Shown: in pieces, positions 1-9,361 of the stretch
How positions within the stretch are numbered: position 1 is the first letter of the stretch
How the letters are laid out: each line of letters starts with the position of its first letter
Source of the DNA: Dysgonomonas sp.
Lineage (GTDB): Bacteria; Bacteroidota; Bacteroidia; Bacteroidales; Dysgonomonadaceae
Direction of reading: 5' to 3'
DNA: 13,923 nucleotides
NCBI GenBank assembly: GCA_003523545.1
Contig: DQAM01000060.1
Span: 1 to 13,923 of the forward strand
Made by a program: the position numbers and the translations under genes
The notes under the pieces: model-generated
The model's database searches: none
The model's input: the letters and a program-made list of their open reading frames with translations, nothing else
What the model was told of the DNA's origin: nothing

Positions 1-230
1 TATTGAACAACAATGTTAAGCAAAAGTTCCCGTTTTTTAGATTTTTTTCAATAAGTAATATTTAACACTATATCGATAGAATTAATTTTTATTGAGGTTG
101 AGACAAGGAAAAGGGGATAATTAGATAGTTAGAATAATTTATAAAATATACAATTAAACATAATGGTAATTATATAACAAACACTGTTATTTCAATTTTT
201 ATGTGATATCTTACTTAAATAAGTTTTGTG
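1..230. other. A+T-rich non-coding stretch at the left edge
   Basis: I see no open reading frame with coding character, no tRNA and no convincing repeat here. The DNA is very A+T-rich with stops in all frames. It lies downstream of the minus-strand TPR gene and past its terminator, so it is probably the spacer to the next gene outside the window. No clear TAnnTTTG promoter box faces left. Confidence 0.6.
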
Positions 231-267
231 AAAAAAAAGAAAAGCAGGAAAAATTAATTTCCTGCTT
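231..267 (-). terminator. Rho-independent terminator of the gyrA-TPR unit
   Basis: A perfect 10-bp stem (242-251 with 258-267, arm AAGCAGGAAA) closes a 6-base loop. Read on the minus strand it is followed at once by a T-rich tract (231-241). It sits about 38 bases past the stop codon of the TPR gene, in the right orientation to end the gyrA-TPR transcript. Confidence 0.85.
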
Positions 268-304
268 CACATATATTGAATTTAATACTACACCTTATTG
301 AAAC

Positions 305-1579
305 TTATTGATTGGAATATTTTTCTAATTCCGCAGTAGCTTCTTCAAATTCTTTCTCCATATTCAGATTATAATATGCATTTTGAAGTTTTGCATACAT
401 CAGTCTTTTATCATTATTCGTAGCCGATTCTCTCGCCATTACTAAATCCCTGTATTTCTCCAATAATGGAAGTGATTTCTGATAGAAACCTTTTGCCCTG
501 TCATCTAAAGCAGCTCTTTCCTGAGCTGTAGATACAGTAGTAGCTTCGTCTTTGATTTCCTGCGCCTGTACGATATAAGCCACTGCTAAACCTTCTAAAG
601 CTCTTTCACAGTTAGGATCAGCACCTAACGCTGTGTTATATACATCCTCCGCTTGTGTAAAGTCTTTCTTCTCAGCGAATAAAGACGCTTTCACACTATA
701 AAGGTCGCAAGATCCCGATGGATCATTTCTAATAGCTTTGTCCAAATATTCTATTGCACGGTCAGACTGTCCTTTTACTATATATTGGTTGATCAGGTTA
801 GGTAAAAAATACTTATTTCCTGGAAATTTTTCAGCTGCTACCTGCAATGTATTCAAGAAGTTAACAGAATCTTTCAGATTCTCATATTCAGCGGCTAATA
901 GCTCATATACATCGCTTTCTTTATATGTGCTGTTTTCAACAAATGGTTCCTCGGTAATCCTCTTCAACATAGTGACTGCCCTATCGTGCTGCTCAGCCTG
1001 GATAGCACAGATTACCGCATAATATTTGATAGTCTGGAATGTACTATCATTTGTATTAAATGCGTTTTTATCATCTTCAAACATCGGTAACGAAGGTATC
1101 AACCAATATTTTTCAAAGAAATCGGCAGCCTTGCCATATTGCTTCTCGTTATTGAAATATATACCACCATTTACAAATCCACCGTGATTTGCCCTCATTA
1201 TAGCAGATACATCTTTACGAACCTTATTTTTGATTTTACCTTTTTCATCTGGAAGCTGTCCCAATTCGTCAGCTTTCACGTAAGGATCATATGAATTAAG
1301 AAGTGCATTGTACATGTCTGCTTCTTTGAATTCTTTCTGAGTTAGTTGCTTGAGATTCTCTTGTTCATAGAATTTATTTTCTATATCCCCGGCAGTTTTC
1401 CATGTTTCAGGATCATTGGCTGTTTCAGGATTCGTCATAGCAGACTTGATCAATTCACGTGCTTCCATAAATTGCTCTTTACCCATTGCATTTCTAGCAT
1501 CCTTAACTGCTTTCTTTTGTGCAAACGATGACATTGCAACCAATATGCATAGTCCCGTTGTTAAAAGTACTTTCTTCAT
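305..1579 (-). CDS. Secreted tetratricopeptide-repeat (TPR) protein
   Basis: The 424-residue product starts with MKK, a hydrophobic stretch and SSFAQ, a typical Bacteroidota signal peptide with likely cleavage around residues 20-21. There is no lipobox cysteine, so it should be soluble in the periplasm. The rest is helical and acidic-to-neutral. The clearest TPR-like units are near residues 256-289 (ending in a KAIRNDP turn) and 291-323 (ending in ALGADPN); weaker ones lie near 137-160 and 183-210. TPRs bind other proteins, so a scaffold or chaperone-like role is plausible, but no partner or enzymatic motif is visible. The start codon is 15 bases after the gyrA stop, and the terminator at 231-267 follows, so it is very probably co-transcribed with gyrA. 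The function is unknown; the fold call is firm, the rest is not. Confidence 0.85.
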   Translation of the reverse strand: MKKVLLTTGLCILVAMSSFAQKKAVKDARNAMGKEQFMEARELIKSAMTNPETANDPETWKTAGDIENKFYEQENLKQLTQKEFKEADMYNALLNSYDPYVKADELGQLPDEKGKIKNKVRKDVSAIMRANHGGFVNGGIYFNNEKQYGKAADFFEKYWLIPSLPMFEDDKNAFNTNDSTFQTIKYYAVICAIQAEQHDRAVTMLKRITEEPFVENSTYKESDVYELLAAEYENLKDSVNFLNTLQVAAEKFPGNKYFLPNLINQYIVKGQSDRAIEYLDKAIRNDPSGSCDLYSVKASLFAEKKDFTQAEDVYNTALGADPNCERALEGLAVAYIVQAQEIKDEATTVSTAQERAALDDRAKGFYQKSLPLLEKYRDLVMARESATNNDKRLMYAKLQNAYYNLNMEKEFEEATAELEKYSNQ

Positions 1580-1594
1580 TTTATTAGGTTTTAA

Positions 1595-4150
1595 TTATTG
1601 TTCTTGATTATTATTGTCTTCAATATTTAAATCATTATCAATATCTTCCTGCTCTATATCCTCTGTCATTTCATCTTTATCCGACATAACTTTACAAACA
1701 GATGCTATCTCGTCGTTGCGTAAATTAATCAGCCTTACGCCTTGAGTAGCCCGTCCCATTATCCTCAAATCAGCCACTTTAACACGGATGGTTATTCCCG
1801 ATTTGTTGATTATCATCAAGTCATTGTCGTCTGTAACATTACTGATAGATACCAATTTACCTGTTTTATCAGTAATATTCATGGTCTTGACTCCCTTACC
1901 TCCGCGACTGGTGATACGATAAACAGGTTCCCCGTCTTCATCGTTCAATCGTGTACGCTTACCATATCCTAACTCCGAAACCACCATAATTGTTTCCTCC
2001 GGAGCATCTTTTTTCATAGCAATCATACCGATTACTTCATCCTGGCCATCTTCATCGATGCGCATACCGCGTACTCCGGTAGCTGTACGCCCCATTTCTC
2101 TAACATTAGATTCGTGGAAACGGATAGCACGTCCATTGCGGTTTGCCATCAATATTTCAGAGTCTCCGTCTGTCATCAATACTTCTATTACCCTGTCGTC
2201 TTCACGAATAGTAATGGCATTAACACCATTCTGGCGTGGTCTTGAATAAGCGGCCAGTGAAGTTTTCTTGATAACACCCTGTTTTGTACAGAATACCAGG
2301 TAATGGCTATTGATAAACTCTGTATCATTAAATCCGCGGAGACGGATAAATGCCGTCACCTTATCATCAGATTCAATATTCAGCATATTCTGGATCGCTC
2401 TTCCTTTCGAGTTTTTGCTTCCTTCCGGTATGTCAAATACCCGAAGCCAGAAACATCTTCCTTTCTGAGTGAAGAATAACATATAATTGTGCATCGATGC
2501 TGGATATATGTATTCTACGAAGTCTTCTTCGCGCGTTTGAGAAGCCTTAGCTCCCACTCCGCCGCGGTTTTGCGCTCTAAACTCGGATAAAGGAGTACGT
2601 TTGATATATCCCATATGAGAAATGGTTATAATCATTTCGTCATTGGCATAAAAATCTTCGGGATTCATTTCCGCATCCGAATATACAATTTCGGTACGGC
2701 GTTCGTCCCCATATTTTTCCTTTATTTCTTCCAGCTCGTCTTTGATCACTTTCTTACGAAGTTCATCATTAGTCAGAATTTCGTTCAAATAGTCTATCAA
2801 TTTCTTGATTTCTTCATATTCAGCACGTAATTTATCCTGTTCGAGTCCTGTCAGCTGGCGCAGGCGCATTTCTACGATAGCACGTGCCTGTACGTCGGTA
2901 AGCTTAAAGCGCTCGATCAAACTTTCGATAGCTTCCTGAGGAGATTTAGAACCTCTGATGATAGCAATTACTTCATCTATATTATCAGAAGCAATAATCA
3001 ACCCTTCGAGGATATGTGCTCTTTCTTCTGCCTTCCTTAGATCGAATTGTGTACGGCGGATAACTACATCCTGACGGTGTGCTACGAACAGGGATATCAT
3101 ATCCTTTAGATTAAGCGTACGCGGACGTCCGTTAACCAAAGCGATATTATTAACACTGAACGAGCTTTGAAGTGCTGTCAGCTTATATAATTTATTAAGT
3201 ACGACATTGGCATTGGCATCGCGCTTGATATCGACAACGATGCGCATTCCCTGACGGTCCGATTCGTCATTAACATTACTTATTCCTTCCAGTTTCTTAT
3301 CACCAACCAAATCAGCTATGTGCTTAATAAGTTCCGCTTTATTAACCTGGTAAGGTATTTCTGTTACTACAATTTTTTCATGATTACCTTCTGTTTCGAT
3401 TTCCGCACGTCCGCGCATTATAACACGTCCCCGTCCGGTTTCGAATGCATCACGAACACCCTGGTAGCCATATATGAAGCCGCCACCCGGAAAATCAGGA
3501 GCTTTTACATACTCCATCAGTCCTTCTATATCTATCTCGGGAGTATCTATATATGCAATGATACCGTTTATGACCTCTGTCATGTTGTGAGGAGGCATAT
3601 TGGTAGCCATCCCGACTGCAATACCGGAAGCACCATTGACTAAAAGCAGCGGCACCCGTGTAGGCATAACAGTCGGTTCCTGCAATGTGTCGTCAAAGTT
3701 GAACTGCATATCTACAGTATCCTTGTCCAGGTCTTTGAGCACTTCCTCGGCCAGTTTACTTAGACGGGCCTCAGTATAACGCATGGCAGCCGGGCTGTCG
3801 CCGTCGATACTACCCATATTTCCCTGGCCGTCTACCAGCATGTAGCGCATGCTCCACTCCTGAGCCATACGCACCATAGCAAAATATACGGAAGAGTCAC
3901 CATGGGGATGGTATTTACCTAAAACCTCTCCGACAATTCTCGCTGATTTTTTATATGGTTTGTTCGAAGTATTACCCAATTCACTCATCCCGTATAATAT
4001 ACGGCGGTGAACGGGTTTAAAACCATCTCTTACATCGGGTAACGCACGTGAAACAATAACCGACATCGAGTAATCGATGTAGGCAGATTTCATTTCATCC
4101 TCAATGTTAATCCGGATTATTCTATCCTCTTTTTCTTCTTGATCTATCAT
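1595..4150 (-). CDS. gyrA: DNA gyrase subunit A
   Basis: GyrA is the breakage-reunion subunit of the gyrase A2B2 tetramer, which introduces negative supercoils using ATP bound by GyrB. The 851 residues match the family (about 820-880). The winged-helix domain carries the catalytic tyrosine Y125 in [10 protein letters not shown], with R124 before it. The quinolone-determining region is [10 protein letters not shown] (81-90), with S86 at the E. coli S83 position and F90 at the D87 position. The tower and coiled-coil follow (about 360-490), then a C-terminal beta-pinwheel (about 500-820) opening with a GyrA box, QNRGGVG, at 527-533. That box favours GyrA over ParC. The tail (about 822-851) is acidic and rich in N and Q. 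The start ATG has an A+T-rich leader with no Shine-Dalgarno site, as is usual in this phylum. A TPR gene follows after 15 bases. gyrB is not in the window. Confidence 0.98.
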   Translation of the reverse strand: MIDQEEKEDRIIRINIEDEMKSAYIDYSMSVIVSRALPDVRDGFKPVHRRILYGMSELGNTSNKPYKKSARIVGEVLGKYHPHGDSSVYFAMVRMAQEWSMRYMLVDGQGNMGSIDGDSPAAMRYTEARLSKLAEEVLKDLDKDTVDMQFNFDDTLQEPTVMPTRVPLLLVNGASGIAVGMATNMPPHNMTEVINGIIAYIDTPEIDIEGLMEYVKAPDFPGGGFIYGYQGVRDAFETGRGRVIMRGRAEIETEGNHEKIVVTEIPYQVNKAELIKHIADLVGDKKLEGISNVNDESDRQGMRIVVDIKRDANANVVLNKLYKLTALQSSFSVNNIALVNGRPRTLNLKDMISLFVAHRQDVVIRRTQFDLRKAEERAHILEGLIIASDNIDEVIAIIRGSKSPQEAIESLIERFKLTDVQARAIVEMRLRQLTGLEQDKLRAEYEEIKKLIDYLNEILTNDELRKKVIKDELEEIKEKYGDERRTEIVYSDAEMNPEDFYANDEMIITISHMGYIKRTPLSEFRAQNRGGVGAKASQTREEDFVEYIYPASMHNYMLFFTQKGRCFWLRVFDIPEGSKNSKGRAIQNMLNIESDDKVTAFIRLRGFNDTEFINSHYLVFCTKQGVIKKTSLAAYSRPRQNGVNAITIREDDRVIEVLMTDGDSEILMANRNGRAIRFHESNVREMGRTATGVRGMRIDEDGQDEVIGMIAMKKDAPEETIMVVSELGYGKRTRLNDEDGEPVYRITSRGGKGVKTMNITDKTGKLVSISNVTDDNDLMIINKSGITIRVKVADLRIMGRATQGVRLINLRNDEIASVCKVMSDKDEMTEDIEQEDIDNDLNIEDNNNQEQ

Positions 4151-4206
4151 TATTTTTATAGATATGTTTTACTTTGTTTTAGTTCGCCTGAAATCTTTTA
4201 TTAACA

Positions 4207-4232
4207 GTGGTTTTTACCTAAAATAAAACCAC
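4207..4232. repeat. Inverted repeat in the gyrA leader
   Basis: GTGGTTTT (4207-4214) and AAAACCAC (4225-4232) form a perfect 8-bp stem with a 10-base loop, 57 bases upstream of the gyrA start. No T-tract follows on either strand, so it is not a standard terminator. It overlaps or directly follows the expected transcription start of the candidate gyrA promoter, so it could be an operator or a 5' end stem-loop. It may also be chance. Confidence 0.35.
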
Positions 4233-4233
4233 G

Positions 4234-4265
4234 CTAAGGTACGAAAAAAACTTGTATTTAAGAAA
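4234..4265 (-). promoter_or_regulatory. Candidate gyrA promoter
   Basis: On the minus strand TACCTTAG (4241 to 4234) matches the Bacteroidota -7 consensus TAnnTTTG at all but one position. A TTTC (4265 to 4262), close to the -33 TTTG element, lies 20 bases upstream of it, which is the expected spacing. Transcription would begin near 4227, giving a leader of about 77 bases before the gyrA ATG. It lies downstream of the secA terminator, so gyrA would need its own promoter here. The match is imperfect. Confidence 0.4.
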
Positions 4266-4304
4266 TTTAATCGGCACAAAGTGATATAATATAAGCAGGT
4301 TTAA

Positions 4305-4354
4305 ATATAAAAAACAAGATGCTTATTGTGTTTTTGTTTTAACACATAAGCATC
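4305..4354 (-). terminator. Rho-independent terminator of secA
   Basis: On the minus strand GATGCTTAT and GTGTT pair with AACAC and ATAAGCATC, giving a 14-bp stem (4354-4346 with 4326-4318; 4345-4341 with 4332-4328) with one bulged A and an 8-base loop. A T-rich run, TTGTTTTTT, follows at 4317-4309. It begins about 33 bases past the secA stop. AAGCA-TCC-TGCTT (4348-4360) could form a competing small hairpin that uses part of the first arm. Confidence 0.85.
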
Positions 4355-4386
4355 CTGCTTTCTTTATGTTTTATTTACCTTATTTT

Positions 4387-7300
4387 TCAGACTTCACCAC
4401 GTCCGTGGCAGTTTTTGAATTTTTTACCGCTTCCGCAGAAACATGGATCATTGCGTCCCAGTTTCTTTTCGACCCGTATAGGAGCCATCTTCGGTTTTTC
4501 AGACTGAGGGGGTGCCTGGTTGGGGGTGCCTTCCTGTATTTTACCGGCTTCAGCTGCATCTTCCTTCTCTGTACGGTATTTGCTGTAATCCGTCTTGATT
4601 TCGGCTCTGGCTTCCTGCACTTGTTCCGGCTGGCGTACAGGTATCTGTCCGCGCATCAATATAGATACTGCTTTTTTGTTAACAGAATCTACCATTGTTT
4701 TGAACAGGTTGAAAGATTCCAGTTTGTAAATCAAAAGAGGGTCTTTCTGCTCGTAGCTGGCATTCTGAACAGAATGGCGGAGATCATCCATTTCACGCAG
4801 ATGGTCTTTCCACTCTTCGTCGATGGTTATCAATAACACCGATTTTTCAAAATCTTTTATTACACCTTTCGAACCGCTTTCGTATGCTTCCTTCAAATTA
4901 CATGTGATATGGTACATACGTTTGCCGTCGGTGATAGGGATAAGTATATTTTCATAATTCTCTCCCTGGTGCTCGTACACTTCTTTAATCACAGGATTAG
5001 CAACTTCTGTCAAACGATCCATCCTCTGCTTGAAATTCTGGATAGCGTGTTCGTATACCATATCGACCAAAGCTTCGGCTCTATTGGCTCTGAAAACAGC
5101 TTCATCAAATGGTGCCTCGATTGCCAGCACACGCAGCATTTCGATTTTCAAGCCTTCGTAATCCTGCGAATCCACGTATTGTTCTACGATCGAATTGGAT
5201 GTATCATACAGCATATTGGCTATATCTATACCGATACGTTCACCCATCAAGGCATTACGGCGGCGTTTATAGATAACCTCGCGTTGAGAATTCATCACAT
5301 CATCGTATTCCAGAAGACGTTTACGGATACCAAAGTTATTGTCTTCGACTTTGTTCGGAGCACGCTCTACTGATTTACTCAACATATTGTGTTCGAGAAC
5401 TTCACCTTCCTTGAATCCCATTTTGTCCATCAGTCCTGCAATACGCTCTGTAGCAAAAAGACGCATCAACTGGTCTTCCAAAGAAACAAAGAACACGGAT
5501 GATCCCGGGTCTCCCTGACGTCCGGCACGTCCACGTAACTGTCTATCTACACGACGCGATTCATGTCTTTCTGTACCGATGATAGCTAAACCTCCTGCAG
5601 CTTTTACCTCAGGAGAAAGCTTGATATCGGTACCACGACCTGCCATGTTGGTTGCTATCGTCACCATTCCGGTCTGACCTGCAAAAGCTACAATCTCAGC
5701 TTCTTTCTGGTGCAGTTTCGCATTCAATACATTATGCTTGATCTTACGCTGGGTAAGCATACGGCTCAACAACTCCGATATCTCGACGGATGTCGTACCT
5801 ACAAGCACAGGCCTTCCCTGAGATACAAGGTCTTCTATTTCCTGAATAACCGCATTATATTTTTCACGTTTTGTCTTATAGATGCGGTCATTCATATCGT
5901 TGCGGACAATAGGCCTGTTGGTCGGGATAACCACTACGTCCAATTTATAAATCGACCAAAGCTCTCCCGCTTCTGTTTCGGCTGTACCGGTCATACCAGC
6001 AAGCTTATGGTACATACGGAAATAGTTCTGTAAGGTGATGGTTGCGAAAGTCTGGGTAGCAGCTTCCACCTTTACACGTTCTTTCGATTCAATCGCCTGA
6101 TGCAGCCCGTCGGAGTAACGGCGTCCGTCCATTATACGGCCTGTCTGCTCATCGACAATCATTACCTTGTTGTCGATAACCACATACTGATCGTCTCTTT
6201 CGAATAAAGTATAAGCTTTGAGAAGCTGATTTACTGTGTGGAGTCGCTCAGATTTGACAGAGTAATTCTGCATCAGTTCATCTTTGCGTTCTGCTTTTTC
6301 CTGATCTGCCACAGGCATATTCTCTATCTCGGCCATCATCGCACCTATATCGGGCAATACAAAGAACTGCGGATCGTCAGAATTACCGGTTATCAGCTCG
6401 ATACCTTTATCGGTCAGCTCAATGCTGTTATTCTTTTCATCGATAACAAAATAAAGTTCATCGGTAACAATATGCATATTACGCATCTGTTCCGAGATAT
6501 AATATTCTTCCGTTTTCAGCATAGCCGATTTAATCCCCGGCTCACTTAAAAACTTGATAAGAGGTTTGCTTTTGGGCATACCTTTGAATGAACGGAAAAG
6601 CAACAAGCGTCCTTCTTCCTGCTCTTTTTCGTCTGTAGAAGCCATTTTGCGTTTTGCTTCGGCAAGAAGCTTGGTACATAGGTCGCGTTGAGCCTTTACG
6701 ATAATTTCCACACGGGGGCGGAATTCGTCAAAAAGCTGATCTTCACCTTTCGGAACCGGTCCTGAGATAATCAACGGTGTACGCGCATCATCAATCAATA
6801 CGGAGTCGACCTCATCGACAATGGCATAATTGTGCTTACGCTGAACAAGGTCAGAAGGGCTTACCGCCATATTATCACGCAGGTAATCGAAACCGAATTC
6901 GTTATTGGTACCGAAAGTTATATCTGCCTGATATGCTTTACGTCTTCCTTCCGAGTTAGGTTGATGCCTGTCTATACAATCCACGGAAAGACCGTTGAAC
7001 ATGTAAATTGGCCCCATCCATTCGGAGTCACGTTTTGCCAGGTAATCGTTCACCGTAACCACATGCACACCGTTTCCGGTCAATGCATTCAAGTACACAG
7101 GAAGCGTTCCCACAAGTGTTTTACCCTCACCTGTAGCCATTTCGGCAATCTTACCCTGATGCAGGACAACCCCGCCGAACAGCTGTACATCGTAATGAAT
7201 CATATCCCATGTGATCTCGTTACCTCCTGCCATCCAATGGTTCTGGTAGACAGCTTTATCTCCTTCGATGCGGACAAAATCTTTTGTCTCAGCCAGTTCC

Positions 7301-7707
7301 CGGTCGAAATCTGTGGCTGTAACCTCTATTTCTTCATTCTGTGTAAAACGGCGGGCCGTCTCCTTAACTACGGAAAATGCCTCAGGCATTATTTCATCCA
7401 GAATAACTTCATATTTGTCTGTTATTTCCTTTTCCAGTTTATCGACCTGAGCCCATACATCTTCACGCTGGTCTATTTCAAGCTGCTCTACACTGGCTTT
7501 AAGTTCGGCTACTTTCGCTTTTTCTTCAGCTACATAATCCTGTACCCGCTGTTTCAATTCTTCCGATTTAGCTCTCAAACCATCGTGCGAAAGAGCTTCA
7601 ATGGCAGGATATGCAGCTATAATCTTTTCTACATACGGATTAACAGCCTTTGCATCCCTCGATGCTTTGTTACCAAACAATTTGGTTATAAATTCACTTA
7701 ATCCCAT
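4387..7707 (-). CDS. secA: Protein translocase subunit SecA
   Basis: SecA is the peripheral ATPase that pushes preproteins through SecYEG. At 1106 residues it is about 200 longer than E. coli SecA, as is usual in Bacteroidota; the extra length includes a charged, probably coiled-coil insertion near residues 50-105 and insertions after about 320. Visible motifs: Walker A TGEGKT (192-197), DEVD Walker B (298-301), the [13 protein letters not shown] segment just after it, an intact [10 protein letters not shown] motif and the [13 protein letters not shown] motif VI. Helical scaffold and wing regions follow. The C-terminus is a zinc-binding CxCx8CH motif (C1089, C1091, C1100, H1101) that in other SecAs contacts SecB and phospholipid. 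The start is preceded by an A-rich leader without a Shine-Dalgarno site. It lies 61 bases below the phosphatase-like gene with no terminator between, so it is probably the last gene of the lnb unit, though an internal promoter cannot be excluded. Confidence 0.98.
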   Translation of the reverse strand: MGLSEFITKLFGNKASRDAKAVNPYVEKIIAAYPAIEALSHDGLRAKSEELKQRVQDYVAEEKAKVAELKASVEQLEIDQREDVWAQVDKLEKEITDKYEVILDEIMPEAFSVVKETARRFTQNEEIEVTATDFDRELAETKDFVRIEGDKAVYQNHWMAGGNEITWDMIHYDVQLFGGVVLHQGKIAEMATGEGKTLVGTLPVYLNALTGNGVHVVTVNDYLAKRDSEWMGPIYMFNGLSVDCIDRHQPNSEGRRKAYQADITFGTNNEFGFDYLRDNMAVSPSDLVQRKHNYAIVDEVDSVLIDDARTPLIISGPVPKGEDQLFDEFRPRVEIIVKAQRDLCTKLLAEAKRKMASTDEKEQEEGRLLLFRSFKGMPKSKPLIKFLSEPGIKSAMLKTEEYYISEQMRNMHIVTDELYFVIDEKNNSIELTDKGIELITGNSDDPQFFVLPDIGAMMAEIENMPVADQEKAERKDELMQNYSVKSERLHTVNQLLKAYTLFERDDQYVVIDNKVMIVDEQTGRIMDGRRYSDGLHQAIESKERVKVEAATQTFATITLQNYFRMYHKLAGMTGTAETEAGELWSIYKLDVVVIPTNRPIVRNDMNDRIYKTKREKYNAVIQEIEDLVSQGRPVLVGTTSVEISELLSRMLTQRKIKHNVLNAKLHQKEAEIVAFAGQTGMVTIATNMAGRGTDIKLSPEVKAAGGLAIIGTERHESRRVDRQLRGRAGRQGDPGSSVFFVSLEDQLMRLFATERIAGLMDKMGFKEGEVLEHNMLSKSVERAPNKVEDNNFGIRKRLLEYDDVMNSQREVIYKRRRNALMGERIGIDIANMLYDTSNSIVEQYVDSQDYEGLKIEMLRVLAIEAPFDEAVFRANRAEALVDMVYEHAIQNFKQRMDRLTEVANPVIKEVYEHQGENYENILIPITDGKRMYHITCNLKEAYESGSKGVIKDFEKSVLLITIDEEWKDHLREMDDLRHSVQNASYEQKDPLLIYKLESFNLFKTMVDSVNKKAVSILMRGQIPVRQPEQVQEARAEIKTDYSKYRTEKEDAAEAGKIQEGTPNQAPPQSEKPKMAPIRVEKKLGRNDPCFCGSGKKFKNCHGRGEV

Positions 7708-7768
7708 TTATATATTTTGTTTTTATTTTTCTTATTAATAATATTTTATCAGATAATAGACCCGGAAA

Positions 7769-9358
7769 TCATAGAAATTCCGGTAAAGGTTCATCATCTG
7801 CGGCATACGGCGCCCGTATTCTTAATAAACGGCATACTGTAGGTGCTATTTCAGTCGCCCTGATAGTCCTTTTAACCTTCGTGGGCTTAATATTGTTTCC
7901 AAAAAATATCACCGGACAAGTAATTGCTACGCTACGGTGTATTTTGGTCGAAGTCTGAGATCCGTTATTTTCCTCATATACAATCTGATACCCGGGCTGT
8001 ATTTCCATAAAGATATCACCCGACTGCTCCTTATTGAGAGCATTGCGGTACGGCATCATTTCAGAAGAAGCCTTTCCGGTCAATAATTGCAGGGAAGTGA
8101 CAGCATCCTGTACCCCAGTAAACTGCACGATAAACTCTGCCGCTTTATTTTGTATTTCTTCCAGGCTGATACCTTTACTCTCAATCAGTTTCCGATTCAG
8201 GTATATCTGCCTGTTGTGATATCTTTCTACCCATTGCTCTTTGCCGTAAACAGCCATCAGGTACATGTTGAGCAAAGCCTCACACCTCTTAGGATAAAAT
8301 GTTCCCGGTTCTGTTTTCAGATTATCAGGATAACGGCTGTTCGAATCATAATATCCGGTAGAGGTAACAAATATCAATGTATTTTGCAATCCTACCGTTT
8401 TTTCCACCTGATCGAATAATGCAGCCAGCTCCCTGTCCAAGCGGGCATATATATCCTGGACTTCGAGCGAATAATCACCTTTCGAAGTGGAAGAATAATC
8501 TCCCGCATAATAAGTTAATGCCAGAAAATCGGGAGACATCCGTTTTCCCATTTCATTCCTCTGCAACAACGTCAGGGCTGTCTGGGTGATATTTTCATTT
8601 ACATACGGCGACTGTTTCAGATATGGGTAAGGATTCGTGTATTGACCGTACTGATAACTGAATATTTTCGATGGGTCGCGGTATGGAAAAGCATTGTACT
8701 GCTCGACTGGCAGCAACGGCTGCCATGTTAAGGAAGAAGACTGATTGGAAAATACATTCCGCTTATTATCTTGTTCTACAGTCCAGTATAAATCCTTGTA
8801 ATAAGTACTGGTAGCCCATTTACCGGTATAATCTTCCACCCAATATGCACCATCGCCAAAATGTCCGGCAGTAACAATTGCCTGGAATGAATTAGGTGCA
8901 AAGGTATATATGTCGGAATTTCCCTGCGATGCCGTTTTTAATTCGTCGGTAATAGTACCTGTATTCAGCCTGGCAGGAGACAATTTGTCACTTGTATAAT
9001 TCCCCAGAAATTTATCGTCCTGAAATATGGCAACATCCATGCCTTTATTGGAAAGATAGATTTTACTATCCGTTATCCCATGCCTGAACGGCAAAGTTCC
9101 AGTATATATAGTTGCTATCGAACTGGCTTCATTCAGGTTAGGAAAATCAAAAGACATGTTCTGATATACCAGACCTTCGTTTAATAACCTTTTGAAGCCC
9201 CGTTCTGTAAAAGTTTTTTGGAATAGTTCTATGTAATCGCCCCTCAACTGGTCTATCGTAATGCCGATAACCAATTTCGGTGTTTCTCTCAAAGTTGTTT
9301 GAGATTGCAACGAAGCCACTGTAAGTACAGCTACGAGCGATGTAATTATTCTTATCAT
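7769..9358 (-). CDS. PafA-like alkaline phosphatase-superfamily protein, probably catalytically dead
   Basis: The 529-residue product has an N-terminal signal or anchor segment (about 4-20) and so acts in the periplasm. The fold follows PafA-type phosphatases: KLVIGITIDQLRGDY (28-42, with D36), GFKRLLNEG (54-62), ATIYTGTLPFRHGI (82-95), TITDELK (135-141), AGHFGDGAYW (164-173), TGKWATSTYY (178-187) and ARLDRELAALF (305-315). By eye against PafA as I recall it, the active site is gone. E77 occupies the nucleophilic threonine position. The metal-binding pattern DxxxH is D287 with T291. The usual TADHG is TSTGYY (332-337). The later THVP histidine is replaced in ITCPV (479-483). The K-x-R phosphate-binding pair is absent at APNSF (154-158). 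Only D36 and D287 persist among ligands. Its ATG is 3 bases past the lnb stop, so translation is probably coupled; secA follows. Family is firm; loss of activity is inferred from unaligned comparison. A different activity remains possible. Confidence 0.82.
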   Translation of the reverse strand: MIRIITSLVAVLTVASLQSQTTLRETPKLVIGITIDQLRGDYIELFQKTFTERGFKRLLNEGLVYQNMSFDFPNLNEASSIATIYTGTLPFRHGITDSKIYLSNKGMDVAIFQDDKFLGNYTSDKLSPARLNTGTITDELKTASQGNSDIYTFAPNSFQAIVTAGHFGDGAYWVEDYTGKWATSTYYKDLYWTVEQDNKRNVFSNQSSSLTWQPLLPVEQYNAFPYRDPSKIFSYQYGQYTNPYPYLKQSPYVNENITQTALTLLQRNEMGKRMSPDFLALTYYAGDYSSTSKGDYSLEVQDIYARLDRELAALFDQVEKTVGLQNTLIFVTSTGYYDSNSRYPDNLKTEPGTFYPKRCEALLNMYLMAVYGKEQWVERYHNRQIYLNRKLIESKGISLEEIQNKAAEFIVQFTGVQDAVTSLQLLTGKASSEMMPYRNALNKEQSGDIFMEIQPGYQIVYEENNGSQTSTKIHRSVAITCPVIFFGNNIKPTKVKRTIRATEIAPTVCRLLRIRAPYAADDEPLPEFL

Positions 9359-9361
9359 TCT

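Noticed and set aside
1595..4150. ParC instead of GyrA for the topoisomerase gene
   Set aside because: Length, full C-terminal pinwheel and a GyrA-box-like QNRGGVG at residues 527-533 favour GyrA.
4366..5373. Two plus-strand open frames (156 and 154 codons) opposite the 3' part of secA
   Set aside because: Same aromatic and cysteine-rich composition typical of antisense shadows; secA coding on the other strand is certain here.
6832..7701. A 289-codon open frame on the plus strand antisense to secA
   Set aside because: The protein is rich in C, F, H and Y with no domain, lies wholly inside the secA gene and has no promoter or family resemblance; it mirrors the codon pattern of the opposite strand.
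7746..7756. Short palindrome TTATCAGATAA upstream of secA
   Set aside because: Eleven bases in very A+T-rich DNA, with no second copy or promoter match; not above chance.
7769..9358. Plain active alkaline phosphatase annotation
   Set aside because: The fold fits, but the nucleophile, most metal-ligand and phosphate-binding positions appear replaced, so an activity-based name would mislead.
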